Source: Planococcus lenghuensis
GTDB taxonomy: Bacteria; Bacillota; Bacilli; Bacillales_A; Planococcaceae
Assembly: GCF_001999905.1 (NCBI RefSeq)
Contig: NZ_CP019640.1
Span: 1,406,001 to 1,470,000, forward strand
Direction: 5' to 3'
Length of the DNA stretch: 64,000 bases
Shown here: positions 1-8,069 of the stretch, in pieces
Numbering within the stretch: position 1 is the first letter of the stretch
Layout of the letters: each line of letters begins with the position of its first letter
Made by a program: the position numbers and the translations under genes
Notes under the pieces: model-generated
What the model was told of the DNA's origin: nothing
The model's input: the letters and a program-made list of their open reading frames with translations, nothing else
Databases searched by the model: none

Positions 1-1
1 G

Positions 2-199
2 GGCCGGATGGCGATTCATGAAGTGCTCGTTATTACAGATGAAATGAAGACGGTCATCAATTCCGGTGGGTCTGCGGCAGATATCCGGCGCATCGCTGTC
101 CAGGAAAACACTGTTTTCCTGATTGATGATGGACTGATGAAAGTACAGCAAGGACACACTACGACGGAAGAGGTGCTTCGAGTTGCAATTGCCGACTGA
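2..199 (+). CDS. pilB: Type IV pilus assembly ATPase PilB, C-terminal end (partial)
   Basis: Only the last 65 or so codons are in the window; the gene begins upstream. The visible protein starts GRMAIHEVLVITDEMK, the conserved C-terminal segment of GspE/PilB-type secretion ATPases that follows the tetracysteine zinc site. PilB-family hexamers power pilus extension at the cytoplasmic face of the membrane. The stop codon overlaps the TTG start of pilT, so the two are translationally coupled. A competence ATPase (ComGA) is the main alternative, but the following pilT and pilM/N/O genes argue for a pilus system rather than a comG operon. Confidence 0.85.
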   Translation, partial: GRMAIHEVLVITDEMKTVINSGGSAADIRRIAVQENTVFLIDDGLMKVQQGHTTTEEVLRVAIAD

Positions 200-1247
200 G
201 GACGTACAGACGCTAGTTAATATAGATGAAATATTGACCACCGCGCACAAACTCGGTTCATCGGACGTCCACATAACGGTCGGTGTTCCGCCGATTTTCC
301 GTGTGCATGGTCAATTGAAGCGGTATGGCGAAGAAAAAATCACCCCGGAAGTTTCAGAAGTCATTGCCCGGCAAATACTGCCGGCAAAAATGTGGGATCG
401 ATTTGTGGAGCGCGGCGAAATGGACTATTCCTATTCCTTGGACGGAGTCGGCCGGTTCCGTGTGAACACATTCCAGCAACGCGGATCAATGTCGCACGCC
501 TTCCGGACGATTCCGACGAAGATTCCGACAGTCGACGACCTCCAAGTACCGCAAGTACTGAAAAAATTGGCGGAAACACATCAGGGCCTGATCCTCGTCA
601 CCGGACCGACGGGCTCAGGGAAATCGACGACACTCGCAGCGATGATCCGGCATATCAACGAAAATTTATCGAAACATATCATCACGCTCGAAGATCCGAT
701 CGAGTATTTGCATAATCACGGTTCATCCATCATTGACCAGCGGGAAGTCGGATTTGATACGCAGACGTTTGCGAATGGATTGCGTGCAGCCCTCCGTCAA
801 GACCCGGACGTGCTGCTCGTCGGGGAGATGCGCGATCTGGAAACGATTTCGACAGCGATCACTGCTGCAGAAACCGGTCACTTAGTTCTGGCGACACTCC
901 ATACATCGAGCGCCGCTTCGACTGTGGAACGAATCATTGATGCATTTCCAGGTGAACAGCAGTCTCAAGTGCGGACGCAACTCGGCGGTATTTTGAAAGC
1001 CGTTATTTCCCAGCGACTGCTGCCGACAATTGACGGGCAGGGACGCAAAGCTGCAACGGAGATCATGATCAACAACCCGGCGATCGGCAACTTGATCCGT
1101 ACAGAAAAAGTACACCAGATTCCGAACGTCATCATGACGAACCGCGCAATGGGCATGCACATGATGTCAACATCTGTGCAGGAACTGTTAACGCGAGGAC
1201 TCATCAGTAAGCAAGTAGCCCAGCCTTTTTTAACAGAGGAGGAGTAA
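183..1247 (+). CDS. pilT: Type IV pilus retraction ATPase PilT
   Basis: Hexameric ATPase that depolymerises the pilus and drives twitching motility and DNA uptake. Of 354 residues, an N-terminal PAS-like domain covers about 12-110. Walker A GPTGSGKST lies at 141-149, the Asp box ITLEDPIEY at about 167-175, Walker B with LLVGEMRD at about 211-218 and the His box TLHTSSAAS at 238-246. The C-terminal retraction motif AIRNLIRE is present as AIGNLIRT near 300-307, which separates PilT from PilB. The start is TTG at 183, overlapping the end of pilB, with GAAGAGG a few bases upstream; no ATG gives a full N-terminus. Second gene of the pilus operon. Confidence 0.93.
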   Translation: MQLPTEDVQTLVNIDEILTTAHKLGSSDVHITVGVPPIFRVHGQLKRYGEEKITPEVSEVIARQILPAKMWDRFVERGEMDYSYSLDGVGRFRVNTFQQRGSMSHAFRTIPTKIPTVDDLQVPQVLKKLAETHQGLILVTGPTGSGKSTTLAAMIRHINENLSKHIITLEDPIEYLHNHGSSIIDQREVGFDTQTFANGLRAALRQDPDVLLVGEMRDLETISTAITAAETGHLVLATLHTSSAASTVERIIDAFPGEQQSQVRTQLGGILKAVISQRLLPTIDGQGRKAATEIMINNPAIGNLIRTEKVHQIPNVIMTNRAMGMHMMSTSVQELLTRGLISKQVAQPFLTEEE

Positions 1248-1248
1248 C

Positions 1249-2460
1249 ATGGCTCGTTTTCAGTATGAAGGGCGTGACCATAAACGCGTGAGGGGCGGCG
1301 TAGTAACCGCTCAGAGCCGCCGAGAAGCGGTGGAAATGCTGCGGGATCAAGGCGTACGCATCACCGATATCCGGGAAGCGAAAGAAACGACGCTGACAAA
1401 AGATATTTCAATCGGTGCCCCTGTAAAGCGCGAGCAGTTCATTATGTTTTTGCGTCAGTTCGCCACGCTCATGAGGGCTGGTGTAACGATTGTCGCGGCT
1501 ATCGAGATACTGGCTCAGCAAGTGGAGTCAAAAGCGCTCGCTAAAGCATTGGATAAAGTCGGAGATGAACTAAGGACAGGGAATTCACTATCCGATGCAT
1601 TTGCCAAACATCCGAAGATTTTCGAACCGCTCACGATTAATCTCATCCGTGCGGGAGAAATGACAGGGAATATTGACGAATCGCTTGATCGGCTGGCGGT
1701 ACATTATGAGAAAGCGTACCAGACGAGACAGAAAGTTATTTCCGCATTGACGTATCCGGTTGTCGTTGCTTTTCTTGCCATTGGTGTTGTGATCTACCTG
1801 CTGACTTCTATCGTGCCGATGTTCGTCGATATGTTTAATGATTTCGGCGGGGAATTGCCGCTCGTGACGCAATTTGTCATGGGGGCGAGTGAAGTTGTAC
1901 AGCAATACTGGTATCTGCTGGTACTTGTCGCACTCATTATTCCTATAGTTCTGACACTAACGCGACGATCGCCACAAGGACGTATGGCGCTTGACACTAT
2001 TTTATTAAAACTGCCTATATTCGGGAAGATCTTGAAGAAATCCGCGCTCGCGCGAATGACCCGGTCATTAAGCTCATTATTTTCAAGTTCGGTACCGATT
2101 CTCCAAGCCATGACGATGGTTGAGAAAGTGGTCGGCAATGAAGTGATGGCAAAAGTCGTTCGGGAATCCCGAGAAGCGCTTCATAAAGGTGGTTCTATGA
2201 CCGAACCGATGAAGAACCATTGGGCGTTCCCACCACTTATTCCGCATATGATCGCGATTGGGGAATCAACCGGTGCGCTGGATCATATGCTCTCTAAAGT
2301 TGCTGATTTCTACGAGAAAGAAGTCGAAGCGGAAACCGATCGTCTAAAGGCGCTGATCGAGCCCTTAATGATTGTTATTTTGGCCGCTTTGGTAGGTACC
2401 ATTGTACTAGCTATCATGATGCCGATGTTTGAGATGTTCGAGAACGTGGACAAGTTGTAG
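1249..2460 (+). CDS. pilC: Type IV pilus inner-membrane platform protein PilC
   Basis: Polytopic membrane platform on which the PilB and PilT motors act. The 403-residue protein has the family layout: two T2SF (GspF) domains at about 66-188 and 268-392, with membrane segments near 168-190, 221-238 and 370-394. The motif PVVVAFLAIGVVIYLL after the first domain and the C-terminal IEPLMIVILAALVGTIVLA are typical. The ATG at 1249 follows ACAGAGGAGGAG directly after the pilT stop. A 135-bp AT-rich gap with a promoter follows, so the pilin can be transcribed separately. Confidence 0.93.
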   Translation: MARFQYEGRDHKRVRGGVVTAQSRREAVEMLRDQGVRITDIREAKETTLTKDISIGAPVKREQFIMFLRQFATLMRAGVTIVAAIEILAQQVESKALAKALDKVGDELRTGNSLSDAFAKHPKIFEPLTINLIRAGEMTGNIDESLDRLAVHYEKAYQTRQKVISALTYPVVVAFLAIGVVIYLLTSIVPMFVDMFNDFGGELPLVTQFVMGASEVVQQYWYLLVLVALIIPIVLTLTRRSPQGRMALDTILLKLPIFGKILKKSALARMTRSLSSLFSSSVPILQAMTMVEKVVGNEVMAKVVRESREALHKGGSMTEPMKNHWAFPPLIPHMIAIGESTGALDHMLSKVADFYEKEVEAETDRLKALIEPLMIVILAALVGTIVLAIMMPMFEMFENVDKL

Positions 2461-2513
2461 GATAAAATTAATAAATTTTTCTATAAAAGTGAATAAAAAT
2501 ATCTAAAAAGCTA

Positions 2514-2541
2514 TTGCTTTTATCAAGACAATTGATATAAT
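2514..2541 (+). promoter_or_regulatory. Sigma-A-type promoter of the pilin gene
   Basis: TTGCTT (2514-2519), a 16-nt spacer and a consensus TATAAT (2536-2541) in an AT-rich gap upstream of the pilin gene. A strong ribosome-binding site, AAGGAGG (2580-2586), precedes the pilin ATG. A dedicated promoter fits the need for far more pilin than assembly proteins. Confidence 0.7.
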
Positions 2542-2595
2542 AAAAATGTACTCAAAGAGTACTAAATTTTTAGAAAACTTAAGGAGGAAAAGAGA

Positions 2596-3090
2596 ATGAA
2601 AAAACTGCTTCAAAAGAAACTGAAAGATGAGCGTGGACTCACGCTGATCGAACTTCTCGCCGTTATTGTTATTTTGGCTATCATCGCTGCAATCGCGATT
2701 CCAGCTATTGCAGGAATTATCGAGAATAGCCGAGTGGGGGCAGTTAAGTCGGATGCAATTAACTTAATTAATGCTGCAAATCTCTATGAGGCTGATACAC
2801 CGGTAGATCCCACTACCCCTACTCCTGATACTCGAGTAACTTTAGGCGAACTCGAAGCTGGTGGATACATTGATGATGCAGGATCTTTTGACGGTGCTTC
2901 TGCTACTAACGTATTTGTTGATTACGATGCTGAAACTATTACAGGTACAAACACTGCATTAGGGGATGTAGTATTAACTTTCACTGCTACAACGATTGAT
3001 CAAATTGGTGCTATGCCAAATGGACAAGGAAACGGAACCACATTTGGTGGAGTGGCAGGTGCAGCGAATACAATCGGAGTAGTAAGATAA
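2596..3090 (+). CDS. Type IV major pilin (prepilin)
   Basis: Structural subunit of the pilus. The 164-residue preprotein has a basic leader of 14 residues ending in Gly14, then LTLIELLAVIVILAII, the class III signal with Glu at mature position 5; the prepilin peptidase encoded at 5500 should cleave after Gly14 and methylate Leu15. A hydrophobic N-terminal helix covers about 15-38. The rest is Thr/Asp/Ala/Gly-rich with no cysteine and no recognisable domain. The 3-prime two thirds is visibly AT-richer than its neighbours, common in surface antigens under diversifying selection. It is followed at 18 nt by pilM. Confidence 0.9.
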   Translation: MKKLLQKKLKDERGLTLIELLAVIVILAIIAAIAIPAIAGIIENSRVGAVKSDAINLINAANLYEADTPVDPTTPTPDTRVTLGELEAGGYIDDAGSFDGASATNVFVDYDAETITGTNTALGDVVLTFTATTIDQIGAMPNGQGNGTTFGGVAGAANTIGVVR

Positions 3091-3108
3091 AGAATTGGAG
3101 TTGATTCC

Positions 3109-4047
3109 ATGAAGCTCGCACCCTCATTTCTAAACCGACGCACCCGCGTGATGACGGTGACAATTGAAGAAGATGCAGTTCGCTGTGTTGAGCTGAGAGC
3201 GGCTTCGCCGCTCCAGCTGGATTTTGCAGATGAAATCATGTTGCCGCTCGGTACGATCGAGAATGGCAAAGTGATTGACCCGGAAGCGCTGGCGTCGGTG
3301 CTGGATGAGGCAGTCGTTCAGTGGAAGCTCTCCAAAAAATTCGTCCGGTTTCTTGCGCCGGACGAATTTGTGGTTATCCGCAAAGTTCCTTATCCGCACG
3401 ACGTGCAGACAGACGAACTGAAAGGTTACTTCTTTATTGAAATCGGATCGACGCTGCATTTGCCGTTTGATGATCCTGCATTTGATGTCGTTCCATACAA
3501 GACCGACGGAGAATCGCCAGAAGCCATCATCATCGCTTCCAAAGAATCGGTCTTGAAGCAATATGAAGACTCGTTATCAAAGTCAAAGATGAAACCGCTT
3601 GTTGCAGACATTTCACCGCTCGCACTTTATCGGCTCGCTTACATGCAGCATGATTTCTCAGCTGATGAGCATGTAATGTTACTTGATGTGTATAAGGATT
3701 CCGTTACCGTTTCCATCTTTAATGGCCATTATCCATTATTCATGCGTCACGTCGATTTCAGTAAAGAAATGGTTACTGGCGAACAGGAGAAAGTGGCTCT
3801 GATCAATACAGAAGCCGAAAAAATAGCGAACTTCTACCGTTATAATATGCAAAATGGTGAAATGGGCGTTTCTAAAATCGTCACGAACGGTGAATTCGAG
3901 GATTGGCAAGCGTTTCAGCAGTTAATGGAACAGCGATTCTCGGTTCCGGTCATGCCCATCGTTTTAAAACCGATTCCGTCAGATACAGAACAAGCCGTAC
4001 CGGCTCGCTTCAATCGCGCAATCGGATTGGCCCTGAAAGAGGTGTAG
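3109..4047 (+). CDS. pilM: Pilus alignment protein PilM
   Basis: Actin-like (FtsA fold) cytoplasmic protein that binds the N-terminal INLLP peptide of PilN and links the motor side to the membrane alignment complex. The 312-residue protein begins with a phosphate-1-like strand (TVTIEEDAVRCVELR) and has a central VMLLDVYKDSVTVSIFNG segment resembling the second phosphate-binding strand. Sequence conservation in this family is low, so the assignment rests on fold-like motifs plus position directly before pilN and pilO. pilN starts three nt after the stop. Confidence 0.8.
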   Translation: MKLAPSFLNRRTRVMTVTIEEDAVRCVELRAASPLQLDFADEIMLPLGTIENGKVIDPEALASVLDEAVVQWKLSKKFVRFLAPDEFVVIRKVPYPHDVQTDELKGYFFIEIGSTLHLPFDDPAFDVVPYKTDGESPEAIIIASKESVLKQYEDSLSKSKMKPLVADISPLALYRLAYMQHDFSADEHVMLLDVYKDSVTVSIFNGHYPLFMRHVDFSKEMVTGEQEKVALINTEAEKIANFYRYNMQNGEMGVSKIVTNGEFEDWQAFQQLMEQRFSVPVMPIVLKPIPSDTEQAVPARFNRAIGLALKEV

Positions 4048-4050
4048 TGT

Positions 4051-4785
4051 ATGCTCGTCGATATTAACCTGCTGCCGCAGAAGGAACGAAATAATCCGAC
4101 TGTCATCATCGCAGTCATTGCGCTTCTTTTTGCGGCCCTTCTTTTATGGATTGTCTTTTTCTTTCTGACGAAATCAGAAGAAAACCAGCAGCAGCTACTT
4201 TTGGCCGAGAGCCAGGAACTGGCTGCCCTCCAAACCGAATTGCGGGATGAAATTGCGATGCGATCCGGGTTAAGTGAAGAACAGGAACTTCAAGCAACCG
4301 TTACGTGGGCACAAAGTTATCAATATGATACTGTCCCTCTTTTGACGGAACTTGCTTCACTTCTGCCAGCTCGAGGGTTCTTTCAGACATTCACTTACAC
4401 AGGTCCTAACACAGCAAAGCTCGACGTTCAATTCGATAATGCGCGGGAAGCTGCATTTTATTTGACTCACTTAAAAAATTCAGAGCTTTTGAGTGATGTG
4501 TCCTTGCTGTCAGTGGCTACAGAAGATCTGGTAACAGAAGAAGCGGAGGAAGAGGTAGACGAGGAAGATACAATGATTCTCCCCCGCTACGTCGCTTCTT
4601 ACGAAATGACGTTCGTTGATGAACGGATTCCAGCTACTGACGCCGCAACTGTTGCAGGGGAAACGCTACCTGCAACAACAGCGGATGTACCGGTTGACGG
4701 CACTGCTCCCGTAGAACCTGTTCCGGCATCAGAAGCGGCTCTGGCAGAACAAGCACCAGCAGAGGAGGTGCCGGCAGATGAGTAA
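4051..4785 (+). CDS. pilN: Pilus assembly protein PilN
   Basis: Bitopic inner-membrane protein of the PilMNO alignment complex. Its first residues MLVDINLLPQKER contain the INLLP peptide that docks into PilM. One membrane helix at about 18-40 is followed by a coiled-coil stretch (about 45-75) and a ferredoxin-like domain. The last 80 residues are an acidic, Ala/Pro/Glu-rich tail (for example EEAEEEVDEED), longer than in typical PilN (about 180-200 residues) and probably disordered. The 3-prime end overlaps the pilO start by 8 nt. Confidence 0.82.
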   Translation: MLVDINLLPQKERNNPTVIIAVIALLFAALLLWIVFFFLTKSEENQQQLLLAESQELAALQTELRDEIAMRSGLSEEQELQATVTWAQSYQYDTVPLLTELASLLPARGFFQTFTYTGPNTAKLDVQFDNAREAAFYLTHLKNSELLSDVSLLSVATEDLVTEEAEEEVDEEDTMILPRYVASYEMTFVDERIPATDAATVAGETLPATTADVPVDGTAPVEPVPASEAALAEQAPAEEVPADE

Positions 4786-5458
4786 TTTAACGAAACGCCA
4801 GAAAGAACGGGCGCTGGTCATCCTGGCAGTTGTTCTCCTTCTCGCTGTTGCGGCTTATTCCTATTTCAAGATGTACGCGCCGGCCCATTCTGCTCGGGAA
4901 CAAGCAGAATTGATCGTTTCATCTGAACGGGAAGTAGTCATTGCGCTGGAAGACCAACTTATGAATTTGCCGATTGCCGAGCCGGTCAGCGCTCGCATGC
5001 TGCAGCAGGAAGTGCCGGTCCAGCCGCTTGCAGATCGCCTTTTGTTGCAGATTGAAGAAGCGGAATTCATGTCCGGTACGTTTGTGAACTCTGTTGAGTT
5101 TGCTCAAGGTCCGTTCACAATGCCTGCACCTGTTGAAGGCGTGGAGCAGATTGAAGTGGTTACGACGAACGTATCATTCCGGGCAGAAGATTATGAGAAC
5201 ATCACTGATTTCATCACAGAAATTGAAAAAATGGACCGGATCATGGTCGTGGATGCCATTGAGTTTTCTTCATATGAGGAAATGACGGTTGCTGAAACAG
5301 AGAACGAACCGATGGAAGTGTCGATTTCTTTCTCGGCGTTTTACCGGCCGGATCTGATTGCATTGGAAAACACAGCGCCACGGGTGGATGCACCGGTGCC
5401 CGCAGCAAAAGTCAATCCGCTTCCTATCAATGGTGACACGAATTCTGAAGACGAATGA
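4778..5458 (+). CDS. pilO: PilO-like pilus assembly protein
   Basis: A 226-residue bitopic protein with one N-terminal membrane helix at about 12-31, a short helical region and a mixed alpha/beta extracytoplasmic domain. This is the PilO layout; PilO pairs with PilN through ferredoxin-like domains. Sequence similarity alone is weak; position after pilM-pilN and translational overlap with pilN support the call. A strong intrinsic terminator immediately follows the stop, ending the pilin-pilO transcript. Confidence 0.72.
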   Translation: MSNLTKRQKERALVILAVVLLLAVAAYSYFKMYAPAHSAREQAELIVSSEREVVIALEDQLMNLPIAEPVSARMLQQEVPVQPLADRLLLQIEEAEFMSGTFVNSVEFAQGPFTMPAPVEGVEQIEVVTTNVSFRAEDYENITDFITEIEKMDRIMVVDAIEFSSYEEMTVAETENEPMEVSISFSAFYRPDLIALENTAPRVDAPVPAAKVNPLPINGDTNSEDE

Positions 5459-5482
5459 GACCGGCGCAAGCCGGTCTTTTTT
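5459..5482 (+). terminator. Intrinsic terminator after pilO
   Basis: GACCGGC (5459-5465), GCAA loop, GCCGGTC (5470-5476), then six T. It separates the pilus operon from the prepilin peptidase gene that starts 18 nt further on, so the peptidase may rely on read-through. Confidence 0.85.
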
Positions 5483-5499
5483 AAAAAGGTGTGAGTGGA

Positions 5500-6252
5500 A
5501 TGGAAATCGTTATTGCATTATTTGTGTTCGCGTTTGGTCTCGTATTCGGGTCATTCTATAATGTGGCCGGCCTCCGGATTCCGGTCGGGGAATCGATCGC
5601 GTATCCGCCGTCGCATTGCACGACGTGTGACCGCCGGCTGACCGCGGGTGATCTTGTGCCAGTTTTGTCGTTTCTCGTGCTGCGAGGGAAATGCCGGTCG
5701 TGTGGCGAGCGCATCCGCTGGGTATATCCGTTCATGGAATTCGTCACGGCGCTATTGTTTGCCGGCGCGTATTTGCAGTTCGGCCTGACGCCGGAATTTT
5801 TCGTAGCAGTTTTATTCTTATCACTGCTCGTGATCATTACGGTCTCGGACATTGCCTATATGCTCATTCCGGATAAAGTATTGCTGCCGATTGGTGCCGT
5901 GCTGCTCGTGGCCCGTCTGTTCGTGCCGCTCAATCCTTGGTGGGATTCAATCGTCGGCGGCCTCGTCGGATTCAGCTTACTTATGCTTATTGCGCTCGTT
6001 TCAAAAGGCGGCATGGGTGGTGGTGACATCAAATTATTCTTTGTCATCGGCCTCGTGCTTGGTACAGCCGGAACCTTACTGACGCTGTTTCTGGCATCGC
6101 TCATCGGAGCAGTCGCAGGGATCATCCAGCTCCGTGTCACAAAACAAGGACGCAAAACACCGATTCCGTTCGGTCCGTGGATTGCACTTGCCTCCGTCAT
6201 CGTCTACTTCTGGGGCAGCCAACTCATGTCCCTTTACATGGGGCTATGGTAA
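5500..6252 (+). CDS. comC: Prepilin peptidase (ComC/PilD type)
   Basis: Membrane aspartyl protease and N-methylase that processes prepilins such as the one at 2596. The 250 residues include the N-terminal GSFYNVAGLRIP motif and the four-cysteine zinc loop (CTTC about 50 residues in, then CRSC). The two catalytic aspartates lie in SDIAYMLIPD and in GGGDIKLF (the GxGD motif), and there are about eight membrane helices. AAAGGTG (5485-5491) is correctly spaced for ATG 5500; the in-frame GTG at 5491 lies inside that site and is less likely. In B. subtilis comC occupies the same place before maf-radC-mreB; spoIIB, which lies between comC and maf there, is absent. Confidence 0.92.
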   Translation: MEIVIALFVFAFGLVFGSFYNVAGLRIPVGESIAYPPSHCTTCDRRLTAGDLVPVLSFLVLRGKCRSCGERIRWVYPFMEFVTALLFAGAYLQFGLTPEFFVAVLFLSLLVIITVSDIAYMLIPDKVLLPIGAVLLVARLFVPLNPWWDSIVGGLVGFSLLMLIALVSKGGMGGGDIKLFFVIGLVLGTAGTLLTLFLASLIGAVAGIIQLRVTKQGRKTPIPFGPWIALASVIVYFWGSQLMSLYMGLW

Positions 6253-6427
6253 ACTCTTTATCTGCCTAAAAGAACTGAATAACTTGAGCGGGAATGCAGG
6301 CAGGAATCTTGCGGAACAATGCAAGTAACAATCGCATGTAGGCATTGTATAAGGACAGGAGTTGAGGATCTAATCTAGTTATCTGGATTGATTGTCTACT
6401 TTCTGTTGTCTTAAAGAAGGAGCGACA

Positions 6428-6521
6428 GCCGGCGACTCCTGCGGAATCAGCGGTTTTATCGAGACCCCGGAGAAGCGAAGCGACGAGGAGGCTCGATGGA
6501 CCGCCCGCGGAAAGCGCCGGC
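6428..6521 (+). repeat. Structured intergenic repeat, copy 1
   Basis: Closing arms GCCGGCG (6428-6434) and CGCCGGC (6515-6521) are perfect inverted repeats. Inside are ACTCCTGCGG near the left end, an internal GAG..CCTC hairpin, and CCGCGGAAAGCG near the right end. The same end motifs (GACTCC.GCGG and CCGCGGAAAGC) recur in other copies in this window, all in intergenic DNA. The 6253-6700 gap otherwise holds only a terminator-like hairpin at 6561-6584. Confidence 0.75.
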
Positions 6522-6560
6522 TAGGAACGATTTCGATAAATCAATATTTTCATCTTCCTT

Positions 6561-6584
6561 GGCTGCCCTTTGGCGGCTTTTTTT
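6561..6584 (+). terminator. Terminator-like hairpin upstream of maf
   Basis: GGCTGCC (6561-6567), a 4-nt loop, GGCGGCT (6572-6578) with two G-U pairs, followed by a T run. It probably ends transcription from comC before maf. Confidence 0.65.
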
Positions 6585-6700
6585 ATTGAAAACCTTAGTT
6601 TCCTCACACTTCCTTCTCCAAATCCCCGTTTTCACGTTTCCTGCACAATTTTCCTTCTCCCGATTTTTGGTTATAGTCATAGAAAGGAGAGTGGACTGCC

Positions 6701-7306
6701 ATGCAATTCAAAAACAATTACCCGATCATTCTCGCTTCGGCTTCGCCCCGCCGCCAGGAACTGCTTGCATCGCTCGGATTTCCGTTCGACGTGATTCCAA
6801 GCAAAAAGATGGAGCCGGACCCGAAGGATTTTTATTCACCGATCGCGTATGTCACGGAAACAGCGGAACAGAAAGCGCGCGAAGTCGCCGACGCGCATCC
6901 CGGCCATATCGTCATCGGTGCCGATACGATCGTCGTTTGGGAAAACGAGGTGTTACTGAAGCCGGCCAATGCCGAGGAAGCACGAAATTACCTGGAGAAG
7001 CTGTCCGGTCACATGCATAACGTCGTGACGGCGGTGGCGGTCATCGACGGGAAGAAATCGATGCCATTTTACGAGCGGACGGAAGTGACATTCCGGGACC
7101 TGCCCGCCTCATGGATCAGCGGATACGTTGCAACTGAAGATCCGTATGATAAAGCGGGCGGCTACGGCATCCAGACCGCCGGGAAACTGTTCGTCGAGAA
7201 AATCTATGGGGATTACAACAATGTCGTCGGCTTGCCGATCAGCCGTCTGGCTCATTTACTCGACAGCTGCGGTTATATTTCCGTAAAAGGAGGAGAAGAG
7301 GGGTGA
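6701..7306 (+). CDS. maf: Maf nucleotide pyrophosphatase
   Basis: House-cleaning nucleoside triphosphate pyrophosphatase (dTTP/UTP and modified nucleotides) of the Maf/Ham1 fold. The 201 residues contain the N-terminal ASASPRRQELL loop, the GADTIVV motif with the conserved Asp, and the DKAGGYGIQ motif. The ATG follows AGAAAGGAGAG. The gene overlaps radC by four bases. The position next to radC and mreB is conserved in Bacillales. Confidence 0.93.
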   Translation: MQFKNNYPIILASASPRRQELLASLGFPFDVIPSKKMEPDPKDFYSPIAYVTETAEQKAREVADAHPGHIVIGADTIVVWENEVLLKPANAEEARNYLEKLSGHMHNVVTAVAVIDGKKSMPFYERTEVTFRDLPASWISGYVATEDPYDKAGGYGIQTAGKLFVEKIYGDYNNVVGLPISRLAHLLDSCGYISVKGGEEG

Positions 7307-7995
7307 GCGGAATGATGGAATTGATGATCCGCGATGTGCATATCGCCGACCGGCCGCGCGAACGGCTCATCCGCCAAGGGGCGATGAGCTTGTCGAATCA
7401 GGAGCTGATCGCCATCTTGCTCCGGACGGGGACGAAAGACGAATCCGTTCTGCAGCTCGCGAACCGCGTTCTGTTGCACGTCGAGAAAATCCATGAGCTG
7501 AAGGATGCGACGATTGAAGAAATGACAGCGATCAAAGGAATCGGGGAAGCGAAAGCGGTCCAGTTGCTCGCTGCGGTCGAGCTCGGCCGCCGGCTCGCCC
7601 AGCAGCAGACCGATGAAAAGTTCACGATCCGGTCACCGAAAGACGCCGCGGATTACTTAATGGCGGATATGACATCGCTTAAACAAGAACATTTTGTGGT
7701 ATTGTTCCTGAACATAAAGAACCAGATTATGCATAAGCAGACGATCTTTGTCGGCTCACTCAATGCCTCGATCGTGCACCCCCGGGAGATTTTCCGTGAA
7801 GCTGTGCGCCGTTCATCGGCGTCCATCATCTGCGCGCATAACCATCCATCCGGCAATCCGACGCCATCGCCTGAGGATATTGACGTGACAAAACGATTGG
7901 CTGAGGCTGGTTCGATTGTCGGGGTCGAATTGCTCGACCATGTGATAATAGGTGACCATCAATTTACAAGCTTAAAGGAAAAGGGGGTCATGTAG
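7303..7995 (+). CDS. radC: RadC family JAB-domain protein
   Basis: Contains a helix-hairpin-helix segment (IKGIGEAKAVQLLAAVELG, about 75-95) and a C-terminal JAB1/MPN metalloprotease-like domain with the JAMM signature HNHPSG...PEDID. The cellular role is not firmly established; the historical link with DNA repair was not upheld. GTG at 7303 is chosen because AAGGAGG (7287-7293) lies nine bases upstream and the maf stop overlaps; an ATG at 7312 is possible. 230 residues, usual length. Confidence 0.9.
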   Translation: MSGMMELMIRDVHIADRPRERLIRQGAMSLSNQELIAILLRTGTKDESVLQLANRVLLHVEKIHELKDATIEEMTAIKGIGEAKAVQLLAAVELGRRLAQQQTDEKFTIRSPKDAADYLMADMTSLKQEHFVVLFLNIKNQIMHKQTIFVGSLNASIVHPREIFREAVRRSSASIICAHNHPSGNPTPSPEDIDVTKRLAEAGSIVGVELLDHVIIGDHQFTSLKEKGVM

Positions 7996-8003
7996 CCCTT
8001 TTT
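7979..8003 (+). terminator. Weak terminator overlapping the radC stop
   Basis: AAAAGGG (7979-7985) can pair with CCCTTTT (7996-8002) across the radC stop codon, followed by more T. Thermodynamically modest. A TATAAT at 8022-8027 without a good -35 box follows and could start mreB transcription. Confidence 0.35.
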
Positions 8004-8069
8004 CTTTCCCGTGCTTTCCTCTATAATAAACCCTAACTTTGCAATGAAGCACAGAAGGGAAGATCCTAA

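Noticed and set aside
2-5458. Interpretation of the first operon as a comG competence operon
   Set aside because: It contains PilT, PilM and PilN-type genes and one large pilin, not the set of small ComGC-GG pseudopilins.
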